Counted from the first letter of the stretch, positions 1 to 6,736 are shown. The stretch is 8,145 nt of DNA from Candidatus Didemnitutus sp. (GCA_030682505.1 JAUXOH010000225.1:1-8145); one strand, 5' to 3'. The notes: a model not told the origin generated them from the sequence alone. A program made the numbers and translations.

Positions 1-117
1 TACAACCGCTACCGCAAACACGCCTCCCTCGGGTATCTGAATCCCATGCAGGCGGAGGCGAAATTTTTGCCCCCCATGGGGGGCAACGAACAACCCAGTT
101 GCCTATCCCGCAACTAA
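1..117 (+). CDS. IS3-family transposase (OrfB, integrase core), C-terminal tail only
   Basis: The frame is open from base 1 and stops with TAA at 115-117, giving 38 visible residues. It begins YNRYRKHASLGYLNPMQAEA, the signature close of IS3-family OrfB transposases (the 'YN..R.H.SLGY.sP..fE' motif after the catalytic Glu of the DDE domain). The enzyme would catalyse cut-out and integration of the element through a DDE RNase H-like fold. The catalytic residues lie upstream of the window. The last 16 or so residues, after the Lys-Phe-Leu, are not a family motif and are partly encoded by a 20-bp perfect palindrome at 67-86. Whether the rest of the gene is intact cannot be seen. Confidence 0.8.
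   Translation, partial: YNRYRKHASLGYLNPMQAEAKFLPPMGGNEQPSCLSRN
67..86. repeat. 20-bp perfect palindrome inside the transposase tail
   Basis: The half-site TTGCCCCCCA at 67-76 is followed immediately by its exact reverse complement at 77-86, with no spacer. It lies inside the transposase frame, about 30 bp before the stop codon. A run of T precedes it but none follows, so it does not read as an intrinsic terminator on the plus strand, and the minus strand also lacks a trailing T-run. As RNA it would form a very GC-rich stem, although a zero-length loop would force some pairs open. Confidence 0.6.
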
Positions 118-169
118 ACCCATAAACATCAAATCAAGAGAAGACCGTTTCCCGCAAACTCAGGCCACA

Positions 170-365
170 TCACAGTCAACGGGAGAGGCATGTCCTCCAA
201 CTCGTCGCGCAAGGCTACAGTACCAAGGAGGTCGCAACGGTTCTTCGCCTGAGCGTGAAGACCGTGGACAAATACCGAACGTCCGTGATGCAGAAACTCG
301 GGGTGCATGATGTCGTGCGCCTCATCCACTGCGCCATTCGCATGGGTTACGTGAACGTCGGTTGA
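170..365 (+). pseudogene. Truncated LuxR/NarL-family response regulator, HTH domain remnant
   Basis: A reading frame ending at TGA 363-365 encodes about 65 residues that match only the C-terminal DNA-binding domain of LuxR/NarL-type regulators. An 'RER.VLQLVAQG' start leads into 'STKEVATVLRLSVKTVDKYR', then 'MQKLGV' and a closing 'AIRMGYV'. These are the four helices of the HTH, including the recognition-helix motif SVKTV. Full-length family members are about 210 residues with an N-terminal receiver domain. Here the frame is open back to a stop at 123-125, but upstream of 170 it runs into the insertion-sequence end and has no ATG. I infer that the IS3 element split the gene just before the HTH. 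The receiver half, if it survives, would be on the far side of the element. Expression of a bare HTH from an element promoter is possible, but no start site supports it. Confidence 0.75.
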
Positions 366-552
366 CGCGCGGATATTGGGCAAAGAAGTAGGGTTTCGAC
401 CGATCCCTGGGCAAAGGAATTGTCGGGGCAGGCGAGGTCGCTGGCCGCTCCATGGGCCGTCGTAGCGCAGAATTTGCGATGGGGCATTAGTTCCGGGCAA
501 TCGAGGCATCGAGGATGGCAATCCATGCTTAGACGCACGCTTGACCCTAGCT

Positions 553-558
553 TATGAT
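553..558 (+). promoter_or_regulatory. Possible -10 element of the hybrid kinase gene
   Basis: TATGAT at 553-558 matches five of six sigma-70 -10 positions and lies 14 bp before the kinase ATG. A matching -35 box is not clear: TTAGAC at 529-534, 18 bp upstream, is a poor match. Initiation about 7 bp downstream would leave a leader of only about 8 nt. That fits the lack of any Shine-Dalgarno sequence before the ATG. The rest of the 366-572 gap shows nothing else I can name. Confidence 0.25.
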
Positions 559-572
559 CTCAGGTTCAACCC

Positions 573-3476
573 ATGAAAACGAAGCGACTACGACTGCCGG
601 CCAAGGTCGCGTTGGGGTATGCCATCGGCGCGGGGTTGTGGATCTTGGCTTCGGACGGGGTCTTGGGATGGCTCAATGACTCCGGGGTCGAGGGCAGAGA
701 CCTTGGCACGCTCAAGGGACTCGGCTTCGTCGGAGTGACCTCTGGATTGCTGTTCGGGCTGCTGGTCAAGCTGCAAGCTCGCCAAGAGCGCACCCGCCAA
801 GCCTTGGACGAGCAGGAGCGAAGATGGAGACTGGCCCTTAGCGCGGTGGGCGACGGCGTTTGGGAATCGGATCGGGACATGCGGGATTCCCGGATTTCGG
901 ACCAATGGCAAGCCACGCTCGGCTATGGCGAGGGCGAAATCGGGTCCTCCATGAGGGATTGGGCGGGGCTGATCCATCCGGATGACCGCTTGCGGGAGGC
1001 GGAGGCTTGGCAGGGATGTTTTGCGGACGGGGAAGGTGTTTATCGCTGCGAATATCGCGTGCGGGCCCGGGACGGCGGCTGGCGTTGGGTGCTCGCCCGC
1101 GGGCGTCTGGTCGATACTCCGGATTCGCCAGCGATCCGGCGGTTAATTGGCATCCATACGGATGTGACGGCGCAAAAGGAGGCGGACCTGGCGTTGCGCG
1201 AAGCAGCCGTCCGATATCGGACCCTGTTCGAGGCGAATCCCAACCCGATGTGGGTCTACGATGTGGAAACTCTGGCGTTGCTCATCGGCAATGAAGCCGC
1301 CCTGAAGAAATACGGCTATTCGCGCGAACAGCTCACGGGCATGACGCTGCGCGACCTACGGGACCCGAAGGACGTGCCGTTGCTGCTTGAGTTCCTTCGC
1401 GACCTGAAGGGTGCGGTTTATGGCTCCGGCCCCTGGCGACACCGCCGTGCGGACGGTTCCCCCCTGTCGGTCGAGATTACCTCCCATGAAATCGACTGGG
1501 AGGGCCGACGGGCGCGCATCATCCTTGCCCATGATGTCACTGGCGAGGAATCGGCGCGCCTGGACGTGGCGAAAAGCGAGGAAAAATTCCGCGGGATCTA
1601 TGAAGCGGCGCACGATGCTATCCTCCTGCTCGACGGGCGAAACTGCTTCGCGGACTGCAATACCCGGGCCTTGGAGCTGTTCCGGGCCGACCGTTCCGAC
1701 CTCGTCGGCCAATACCCTTGGATCTTGTCACCGTTGGTTCAACCCGCGGGAGGGCGGGGGCTCGAGCATTACCTAGGGCAACCGCCCGTTCGTCAGGGAA
1801 AATTGCGGGCGCCGTTCGCTTGTCGTCTTCGGCGGATTGACGGCTCGGAATTCGATGCGGAGATCACCTTGAGTTCACAGGAAAGCGGATCCGCGACTCT
1901 GCAACTGGTGATTGTCCGCGATGTGACCGACAGAAAAAAGACCAAGGCGCAGCTCGACCTGCTGCAAGCCGCGCTCCAGGCGGCACCCGTGGGTTGGCTC
2001 ATCACCAACAAGACCGGACTGATCGAATGGGCGAACCCTGCATTTACCAGCATGACAGGATATGCGCTGGACGAGGTGATTGGAAGGAATCCCCGGCTAT
2101 TTCGCTCCGGGGAACATTCGAACGAGTTCTATTCGGAAATGTGGCGCACGATCATGTGCGGGGAAGTCTGGCGGGGTGACCTGCACAACCAGCGCAAGGA
2201 CGGGTCGCTCTACCACGAACACATGGTGATCGCGCCGGTGCGGGACGACCGGGGCGAGATCGCGCATTTCGTCGCGATGAAACAGGACATCACCGTGGAG
2301 CGCCGTCTGGAGCAGCAGCTCGTGCGGGCCCAGCAGTTGGAGAGCATCGGGTTGCTCGCCAGCGGCATTGCGCACGATCTGAACAACGTGCTCGCCCCCA
2401 TTGTTCTCGGAGTGGACCTCCTGAAGACTGAGCCGATGAATCCGGAGGCCCGGACGCGGCTTGAACTCGTGGGGAGAGCCGCGCGTCGAGGCGCTGGGGT
2501 GGTAAAACAACTCCTGACCTTCGCACGGGGCGGTGACGGTGAGCGGGCGAGTGTGCAGCTGCGCTATCTCGTGAAGGAGGTCGCGCAATTGACGCGGGAA
2601 ACTTTTCCCCCGGAGATCGAGATCGAGGTCGTGGCCGACGATGGCGTGCCGCCGGTCTACGGGGATGTCACCCAGATCCACCAAGTGTTGTTGAACCTCG
2701 CGATCAACGCGCGCGATGCGATGCCGCAGGGCGGCCGCCTGACCTTTGGCCTGCGTCGGGTGCAAATGGACGCCGAGAAAGTGAAGCTTTCGCCGGGTCT
2801 GAAGGAGGGGGGCTACCTCGAACTTTCAGTGAAGGATACAGGGACGGGCATCACCGAGGACGTCATGGCTCATTTGTTCGATCCCTTCTTCACCACGAAG
2901 CCGCAGGGCAAGGGAACGGGACTGGGTCTGGCCACGGTCTATGGCATCGTGCGCGGTCACGGAGGGGAGGTGGAAGTCGCCACCCGGGTGGATCGTGGCT
3001 CGACGTTCCGCGTGCTCCTGCCGGAATACTCGATTTCGACGGTGCCGGTTCCATCCGTCTCTGAGGGCAGCTCCGCCTGGCAAGGAGAGGGAAGATGGGT
3101 GCTCGTGGTGGACGATGAGGAAGCGATTCGGACGGTGGTGAAGGAGATATTAACGCGTCGCGGGTTCAAGGTGGTGACCGCGGCCGACGGGGTGCAGGCC
3201 TTGCAGTTGTTTCTGCTGCGTCCGAAGGACTATGCCGTGGTAATCGTGGACATGATGATGCCGCGGATGAATGGCGCGGTGCTCGTGGGGGAATTGCGAG
3301 CGCAGGTGCCTGAGCTGCCGGTCATCCGCTGCTCCGGTCTGGCAGAGCAACTGCGCGAAGCTGAGCCAGCTGCTCCGCAACGCGGGTTTGAGGCCTTCTT
3401 GTCCAAACCTTTTTCCGCGGAACAACTGTTGTCGACGCTCGAGCGGGCGTGCGCGACGAGGTCGGCCCAGGATTGA
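573..3476 (+). CDS. Membrane-anchored multi-PAS hybrid sensor histidine kinase
   Basis: This 967-residue protein senses a signal, autophosphorylates on His and passes the phosphate to its own receiver. Two membrane helices (about residues 12-34 and 46-68) are joined by a short loop of about 11 residues, so there is no large periplasmic sensor. Four PAS domains follow at about 85-200, 212-328, 335-453 and 465-575, each closing with a D-[VI]-T motif except that the second reads DVTGEE. The kinase core has the H-box IAHDLNN with phospho-acceptor H601, the N-box around N712, the G1 box D755-G-T-G-T-G, the F-box DPFFTTK (770-776) and the G2 box GKGTGLGLA (779-787). The C-terminal receiver has acidic pair D847/D848, acceptor D893, S921 and K945. 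All catalytic residues are present, so it should be active. The ligand is unknown; PAS domains often bind haem, flavin or small molecules. ATG 573 is preceded by no clear ribosome-binding site, but the first helix begins soon after it. The LuxR-type regulator just upstream is a plausible former partner. Confidence 0.93.
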   Translation: MKTKRLRLPAKVALGYAIGAGLWILASDGVLGWLNDSGVEGRDLGTLKGLGFVGVTSGLLFGLLVKLQARQERTRQALDEQERRWRLALSAVGDGVWESDRDMRDSRISDQWQATLGYGEGEIGSSMRDWAGLIHPDDRLREAEAWQGCFADGEGVYRCEYRVRARDGGWRWVLARGRLVDTPDSPAIRRLIGIHTDVTAQKEADLALREAAVRYRTLFEANPNPMWVYDVETLALLIGNEAALKKYGYSREQLTGMTLRDLRDPKDVPLLLEFLRDLKGAVYGSGPWRHRRADGSPLSVEITSHEIDWEGRRARIILAHDVTGEESARLDVAKSEEKFRGIYEAAHDAILLLDGRNCFADCNTRALELFRADRSDLVGQYPWILSPLVQPAGGRGLEHYLGQPPVRQGKLRAPFACRLRRIDGSEFDAEITLSSQESGSATLQLVIVRDVTDRKKTKAQLDLLQAALQAAPVGWLITNKTGLIEWANPAFTSMTGYALDEVIGRNPRLFRSGEHSNEFYSEMWRTIMCGEVWRGDLHNQRKDGSLYHEHMVIAPVRDDRGEIAHFVAMKQDITVERRLEQQLVRAQQLESIGLLASGIAHDLNNVLAPIVLGVDLLKTEPMNPEARTRLELVGRAARRGAGVVKQLLTFARGGDGERASVQLRYLVKEVAQLTRETFPPEIEIEVVADDGVPPVYGDVTQIHQVLLNLAINARDAMPQGGRLTFGLRRVQMDAEKVKLSPGLKEGGYLELSVKDTGTGITEDVMAHLFDPFFTTKPQGKGTGLGLATVYGIVRGHGGEVEVATRVDRGSTFRVLLPEYSISTVPVPSVSEGSSAWQGEGRWVLVVDDEEAIRTVVKEILTRRGFKVVTAADGVQALQLFLLRPKDYAVVIVDMMMPRMNGAVLVGELRAQVPELPVIRCSGLAEQLREAEPAAPQRGFEAFLSKPFSAEQLLSTLERACATRSAQD

Positions 3477-3499
3477 ACCCCGGGAAAGATCCGTCGCCG

Positions 3500-4140
3500 A
3501 CGCAGCGACTCGACTCGGCCGGCTTCCTCGTTGCTGACGGGCTTGAAGTCCGACCGACCGTAACGCTGGGTGGATGCCGGGTCGGAGGGATTGTGCCGGT
3601 AGCGGTCAACGCCCCGGCAGAGGCAGGTCTTGAAATTTGGATTCACCGTCAGGTCGTTCTTCACCTCGGTGCCGGAGGAGCGGATGGTGAGACCGGCGCG
3701 CCGGCGGTCCGACGGATTGGCGGGCGAACCGTCGATCGCCCGGTCGTCGTGCAACGAGCATTCGCCGGCCTTGAGCCGCCCTTGCACGGCAGTGTCGGCG
3801 CTGAAATCGCTGCCATCTTCCAGTTCGAGGGTCAGGACGAACGTGGTTTCGGGGGAACGCCGGTGCTTGATCACGCCGCCGCGGTGGGAACCGGGGATGA
3901 GCGCAATGCCGCCGGTGACCTCGTCGACATCGTCAAACGCGAGCAAGACGGTGACCGAGTTGTGGAGTGCCATCGGTCCAAAGGAGGAGTCCTGGTGCCA
4001 GCCGACGGTGGAAGGGCTGCGCGGGTCCTTGATGAAAAAGTTACTGGCCCAGCCGTAAGAATCGAGGGCAGGCCGAGGAGGTAACCGTTGTCCCGATAGA
4101 ATTGCTTTTGAGGCGCTGACAGAACGTGACTGGAATCCAT
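3500..4140 (-). pseudogene. Decayed PhyH (phytanoyl-CoA dioxygenase) family gene
   Basis: PhyH proteins are Fe(II)/2-oxoglutarate oxygenases that bind iron through His-x-Asp and a distal His. From ATG 4140 one frame gives a typical N-terminus (MDSSHVLSAPQKQFYRDNGY, then LLGLPSI). Family similarity then continues in a different frame from about 4063: WASNFFIKDP, then WHQD with the iron ligands H (3995-3997) and D (3989-3991), then SVTVLLAFDDVDEVTGG, IPGSH and GTEVKNDLTVNPNFKT. About 70 residues normally found between these parts are missing, so a deletion and a frame change have occurred. The motif that normally reads LHDDR.IHGSP reads LHDDRAIDGSP here, so the distal iron ligand is Asp (CAC to GAC would do it). 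The body frame has no natural stop and runs on antisense into the kinase, so the 3' edge is approximate. An internal GTG or ATG start (such as 3973) would omit the first iron ligands. I judge it non-functional. Confidence 0.8.
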
Positions 4141-4241
4141 GGGGTTGGGGTAGGGCCGGTGAACTTGGCGGGTTTGCGGGGCCGGGGTGTGATTTTTGTG
4201 GATTTTTCTCCCGAGTTATGGCTTTTAGGCCACTCGGTTTT

Positions 4242-4318
4242 GGATGCTTAGCTCAGTTGGTTAGAGCACCTGCTTCACACGCAGGGGGTCACTGGTTCGA
4301 GTCCAGTAGCGTCCACCA
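4242..4318 (+). tRNA. tRNA-Val (anticodon CAC)
   Basis: The 77-nt sequence folds as a full cloverleaf. Acceptor stem GGATGCT pairs with AGCGTCC (one G-T pair). The D-arm is GCTC...GAGC with the AGTTGGTTA loop. The anticodon stem CCTGC/GCAGG encloses loop TTCACAC, giving anticodon CAC, which reads Val codon GTG. The T-arm ACTGG/CCAGT encloses TTCGAGT. The discriminator base is A and the terminal CCA is encoded. It stands alone between the PhyH remnant and the convergent ATPase gene. The AT-richer stretch at 4191-4230 probably holds its promoter, with only a weak TTGTGG/TATGGC pair visible at 15-bp spacing. Confidence 0.97.
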
Positions 4319-4351
4319 TTTTCGATCTCCGGCCGGATCGCCCGGCGCGGA

Positions 4352-6061
4352 TCACGAGTTCATCTCGGGCAGCGTCGCGTGCGTGACTTCGGAGAGCGTG
4401 GTCATGCCCAACAGGGCTTTCTTCAGGCCATCGTAGCGCAAGGTGCGGTAGCCGGTACGGTGGGCCTCGGTCATCAGCTCAGCTGACGAGGCGCGGCGAT
4501 TGATCAGGTCGCGCATGGTTTCCGAGACTTCGACAAATTCGTGCAACCCGAGCCGGCTGTGGAAGCCCGTGCCGTAACATTGGGGGCATCCGCGCCCACG
4601 GTAGAGGTTCACGCTGACCGCCGCGGGATTGTGAAAAAACGGAGCCAACTCCTCGGGAGTCGCCGGATACGATTCTTTGCACGCGACACAAATCCGCCGG
4701 ACCAAGCGTTGGGACAATACGCCCATGGTGGTCGGTGCCACCAGGTAAGGCTCGACGCCGATTTCAACCAGTCGCGTCACGGCCTGCAGCGAGTTGTTGG
4801 CGTGCAGCGTGGTCATGACGAGGTGGCCGGTGAGCGCTGCCTCGGTCGCGATGCGCGCCGTTTCCAGGTCGCGGATTTCGCCGACGAGGATGACGTCGGG
4901 GTCCTGCCGCAGGATCGTGCGGAGCACGCGACCAAAATTGAGGCCGATCTCGGCATTCACCTGATGTTGGTTCACGCCGGGGAGACGGATTTCCACCGGG
5001 TCCTCGATGGTGACGAGATTGAGGTCGGGTCGGTTGATCTCCGCGAGGCACGCATAAAGCGTGGTGGTCTTGCCGCTGCCGGTGGGACCGCAGACAATCA
5101 GGATGCCGTTCGGGGTGAGAATGACCCGGCGCAGCGCCGAACGCACCGAATCCGACAGGCCAAGCGTGCCCATTCGGGGCGGTCCGCCGGAAACGGGCGA
5201 GCCGAGCAAGCGGATCACGCCCTTTTCGCCGTAAAGACTCGGCAGCGTGGAGGTGCGGAACGCGGGGCGCGTGCCACCGAACTCGATTTCGAAGGCGCCG
5301 TCCTGTGGCAGCCGTGACTGCGTGATATCGAGCTTGGAGAGCACCTTGAGCCGGACGAGCAATCCTTCATGAACCGCGCGCGGGACGGACAGGATTTCGC
5401 ACATGTCGCCATCGACGCGGAAGCGCACGCGAGCTTCGTCCGGACCCGGCTCGAGATGGATGTCGGAGGCCCGGCGGCGAAAGGCGGTCAACAACAGGCT
5501 GTTGAACAGCTCCTGCACGGCCTCGTTGTGCAACATCTCCTCGGCGTCGCTCGACGTGACAATCTCGCGACCGCCGGGCAGGGCGGGCCACTCGGCGCAC
5601 GTGCGCTCGAGGGAGCGACTCAGGGTATTCTCGCTGCCGAAGAGCAGGTTGATGCTGGCCTGGATCTCGTCGGGGTGGGAGAAAACCGGGCTGATCTCCC
5701 GCGCGAGGGCTTTCTTGAGCGAAGCCACCAGGCGTTTGTCATCAGGCTCGGCCATTCCGACGGTGGCGCTGCCCGCGACGGCGGTGAGCACGAGGGCGTT
5801 GGCTTTGCGCGCGATTTCGACCGGCAGTTGCACTGTCGCATCCGAGGGCAGTTCGATATTGAATGGGTTGACGTAGGTGACACCCAGCGCTTCGGCCCAT
5901 AATTGACAGAGGCGGACGTGGGAGAGCAGGGCGCGGCTCCCGATTTCGCGCAGCAGCCGGAGGGGATCATCGGCGTGCAGCCGTGCGAGCTGCTCGAGCA
6001 GGGGGCCTTGACCGGGCAAGTTGGGCCGGATGGCCGCGATGAAGCGTTCGATGACTTTCAC
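4352..6061 (-). CDS. GspE/PilB-family type II secretion or type IV pilus assembly ATPase
   Basis: This 569-residue protein belongs to the hexameric secretion ATPases that power assembly of a type II secretion pseudopilus or type IV pilus at the inner membrane. An N-terminal GspE/MshE-N-type domain (about 1-150) is followed by the N2 region with DIHLEP at 200-205. The motor domain then has Walker A GPTGSGKTT (325-333, K331), the Asp box IEDPVE (E353, D354), Walker B ILVGEIRD (E395) and the His box LTGHLVMTTLHAN (H413, H420). A zinc-type tetracysteine motif, C458-x2-C461 and C492-x2-C495, is typical of GspE/PilB and absent from most PilT retraction ATPases. All core residues are present. The start is GTG at 6061, chosen because the upstream small gene stops in the same GTGA, a 4-nt overlap; no Shine-Dalgarno is visible. 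It closes a three-gene unit with a response regulator. No secretin, platform protein or pilin gene is in view, so GspE and PilB cannot be told apart. Confidence 0.92.
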   Translation of the reverse strand: MKVIERFIAAIRPNLPGQGPLLEQLARLHADDPLRLLREIGSRALLSHVRLCQLWAEALGVTYVNPFNIELPSDATVQLPVEIARKANALVLTAVAGSATVGMAEPDDKRLVASLKKALAREISPVFSHPDEIQASINLLFGSENTLSRSLERTCAEWPALPGGREIVTSSDAEEMLHNEAVQELFNSLLLTAFRRRASDIHLEPGPDEARVRFRVDGDMCEILSVPRAVHEGLLVRLKVLSKLDITQSRLPQDGAFEIEFGGTRPAFRTSTLPSLYGEKGVIRLLGSPVSGGPPRMGTLGLSDSVRSALRRVILTPNGILIVCGPTGSGKTTTLYACLAEINRPDLNLVTIEDPVEIRLPGVNQHQVNAEIGLNFGRVLRTILRQDPDVILVGEIRDLETARIATEAALTGHLVMTTLHANNSLQAVTRLVEIGVEPYLVAPTTMGVLSQRLVRRICVACKESYPATPEELAPFFHNPAAVSVNLYRGRGCPQCYGTGFHSRLGLHEFVEVSETMRDLINRRASSAELMTEAHRTGYRTLRYDGLKKALLGMTTLSEVTHATLPEMNS

Positions 6062-6258
6062 TTGGAGGAACGCGAAGAGTTGCGATCGGTCTTGCGGAAG
6101 CGCGCCGAAATTTCGCTTTGCTGCAACAGGCGCTGACTGCCGGTCTCGGGACTGAAATCCGATTTCGCCTCCGCGAGTGTGGCCTCGAGATCGTAGCGCA
6201 CATGGAGGGAGGAAATCTGAAAGGGACCGGGTTTACTGGCCTTGGGCGTTGGGCTCAT
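6058..6258 (-). CDS. Small protein of unknown function, coupled to regulator and ATPase
   Basis: I do not recognise this 66-residue product. It starts MSPTPKASKPGPFQISSLHV at ATG 6258. A Pro/Lys-rich N-terminus is followed by a likely helical, charged middle (about residues 22-55, with YDLEATLAEAK and RLLQQSEISARFRK) and a basic Ser/Arg tail. There is no signal peptide, membrane segment or Cys motif. The ATG lies inside the regulator gene (26-nt overlap). The stop TGA shares bases with the ATPase GTG start (4-nt overlap). The frame fills the otherwise empty gap of about 170 bp between two convincing genes and shows GC-rich third positions, which favours a real gene. A role as adaptor or partner of the flanking regulator or ATPase is only a guess. 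A longer version beginning at 6351 in the same frame would lie almost wholly inside the regulator and is less likely. Confidence 0.55.
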   Translation of the reverse strand: MSPTPKASKPGPFQISSLHVRYDLEATLAEAKSDFSPETGSQRLLQQSEISARFRKTDRNSSRSSK

Positions 6259-6631
6259 GGAAGAGTTCGGCGAGGACTTCTTGGAGTTTGGCGAGCAGTT
6301 CGTGCGCCGGAAGATCCTTGCGCAAAAAAAAGGAGGCACCGAGATCGACACACTCCTCGACGATCATCTCTTCTGAAACCGAGGTGAGCATGATGATCGG
6401 AGTATCCGGGTCGAGGCGTCGCAGCGCGGTCAATGTTTCGAGACCATCCATTTTCGGCATATTGATGTCGAGCAGGACGAAAGCAGGTCGGTGTTCCTTG
6501 AACAGGTCCAGCGCCACCGAGCCATCTGACGCTTCGATGACGTCCGCCACTTGATTCCGGCGCAGGATCTCACCGACAAAACGCCGAAAGTAGGCTTCGT
6601 CGTCGATCAATAAGGCGGTGCGGCTCGACAT
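6233..6631 (-). CDS. Single-domain CheY-like response regulator
   Basis: The 132-residue product is one receiver domain with no output domain. The acidic pocket is D10/D11, the phospho-acceptor is D55 in the LLDINMPKMDG context, T83 is the switch Thr and K105 the conserved Lys (FFLRKD). It should be phosphorylated by a histidine kinase not encoded beside it and act by binding a partner protein. It ends in a short tail (FHEPNAQGQ) after the last receiver helix. The start ATG 6631 gives a normal beta-1 strand (TALLIDDE) at once, so nothing is missing at the N-terminus. No Shine-Dalgarno or clear promoter is visible on this strand. It is first in a unit with a small protein and a GspE/PilB ATPase, so control of that machinery is the natural inference. 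The hybrid kinase at 573-3476 is a possible but unproven phosphodonor. Confidence 0.9.
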   Translation of the reverse strand: MSSRTALLIDDEAYFRRFVGEILRRNQVADVIEASDGSVALDLFKEHRPAFVLLDINMPKMDGLETLTALRRLDPDTPIIMLTSVSEEMIVEECVDLGASFFLRKDLPAHELLAKLQEVLAELFHEPNAQGQ

Positions 6632-6707
6632 GGGATTGGGTCACGCGCGCGGTGCGCTTGCTGGCAGGAAGGTAGCAAACAATCCGGGGACGTCGAGCTA
6701 GGGATAA

Positions 6708-6736
6708 TTGAGGACAAGGAGGGGGATTACTCTAAT
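6708..6736 (+). promoter_or_regulatory. Sigma-70-like promoter of the amidohydrolase gene
   Basis: TTGAGG at 6708-6713 (four of six -35 positions) and TCTAAT at 6731-6736 (five of six -10 positions) are separated by exactly 17 bp. Transcription would begin near 6743, giving a leader of roughly 30-70 nt depending on the start codon. The site lies in the divergent region of about 180 bp between the response regulator and the amidohydrolase. The assignment rests on motif match and position only. Confidence 0.45.

Larger units (their letters stand above)
1..169 (+). mobile_element. Right end of an IS3-family insertion sequence (partial)
   Basis: The stretch holds the last codons of an IS3-type transposase followed by about 50 bp of non-coding DNA. 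A plausible outer boundary is at about 169, where the plus strand ends in GCCACA. Read inward on the minus strand this end starts TGTGGCCTGAGTTTGCGGGA, with the TG...CA tips usual for IS3-family elements. Directly beyond it a LuxR-type helix-turn-helix coding frame picks up, which supports an insertion boundary here. The left end, its inverted repeat and the target duplication lie outside the window, so the exact edge is inferred. Confidence 0.6.

Noticed and set aside
129..521. Minus-strand frame of 130 codons across the IS junction
   Set aside because: It is antisense to the LuxR HTH remnant and spans the insertion boundary, so it cannot be an ancestral gene. No domain was recognised.
2097..2765. 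Minus-strand frame of 222 codons
   Set aside because: It is antisense to the PAS4 and histidine-kinase core of the hybrid kinase, which has all its catalytic boxes on the plus strand.
3230..3973. A 247-codon minus-strand gene starting at ATG 3973
   Set aside because: It contains the C-terminal PhyH body, but this start would remove the His-x-Asp iron ligands. Its last third is only a read-through antisense to the kinase, so I treat it as part of a pseudogene.
3449..4084. Plus-strand open frame of 211 codons overlapping the end of the kinase gene
   Set aside because: It is antisense to the PhyH remnant, whose family motifs are clear on the minus strand. Its own translation shows no recognisable domain. 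Long antisense frames are expected in GC-rich coding DNA.
4332..4346. GCCGG/CCGGC hairpin with a 5-nt loop between the convergent tRNA and ATPase genes
   Set aside because: The stem is only 5 bp and no T-run follows on either strand, so it does not qualify as an intrinsic terminator.
4541..5317. Plus-strand open frame of 258 codons
   Set aside because: It lies wholly opposite the motor domain of the GspE/PilB ATPase. Its composition is a mirror of that gene, with no motif of its own.
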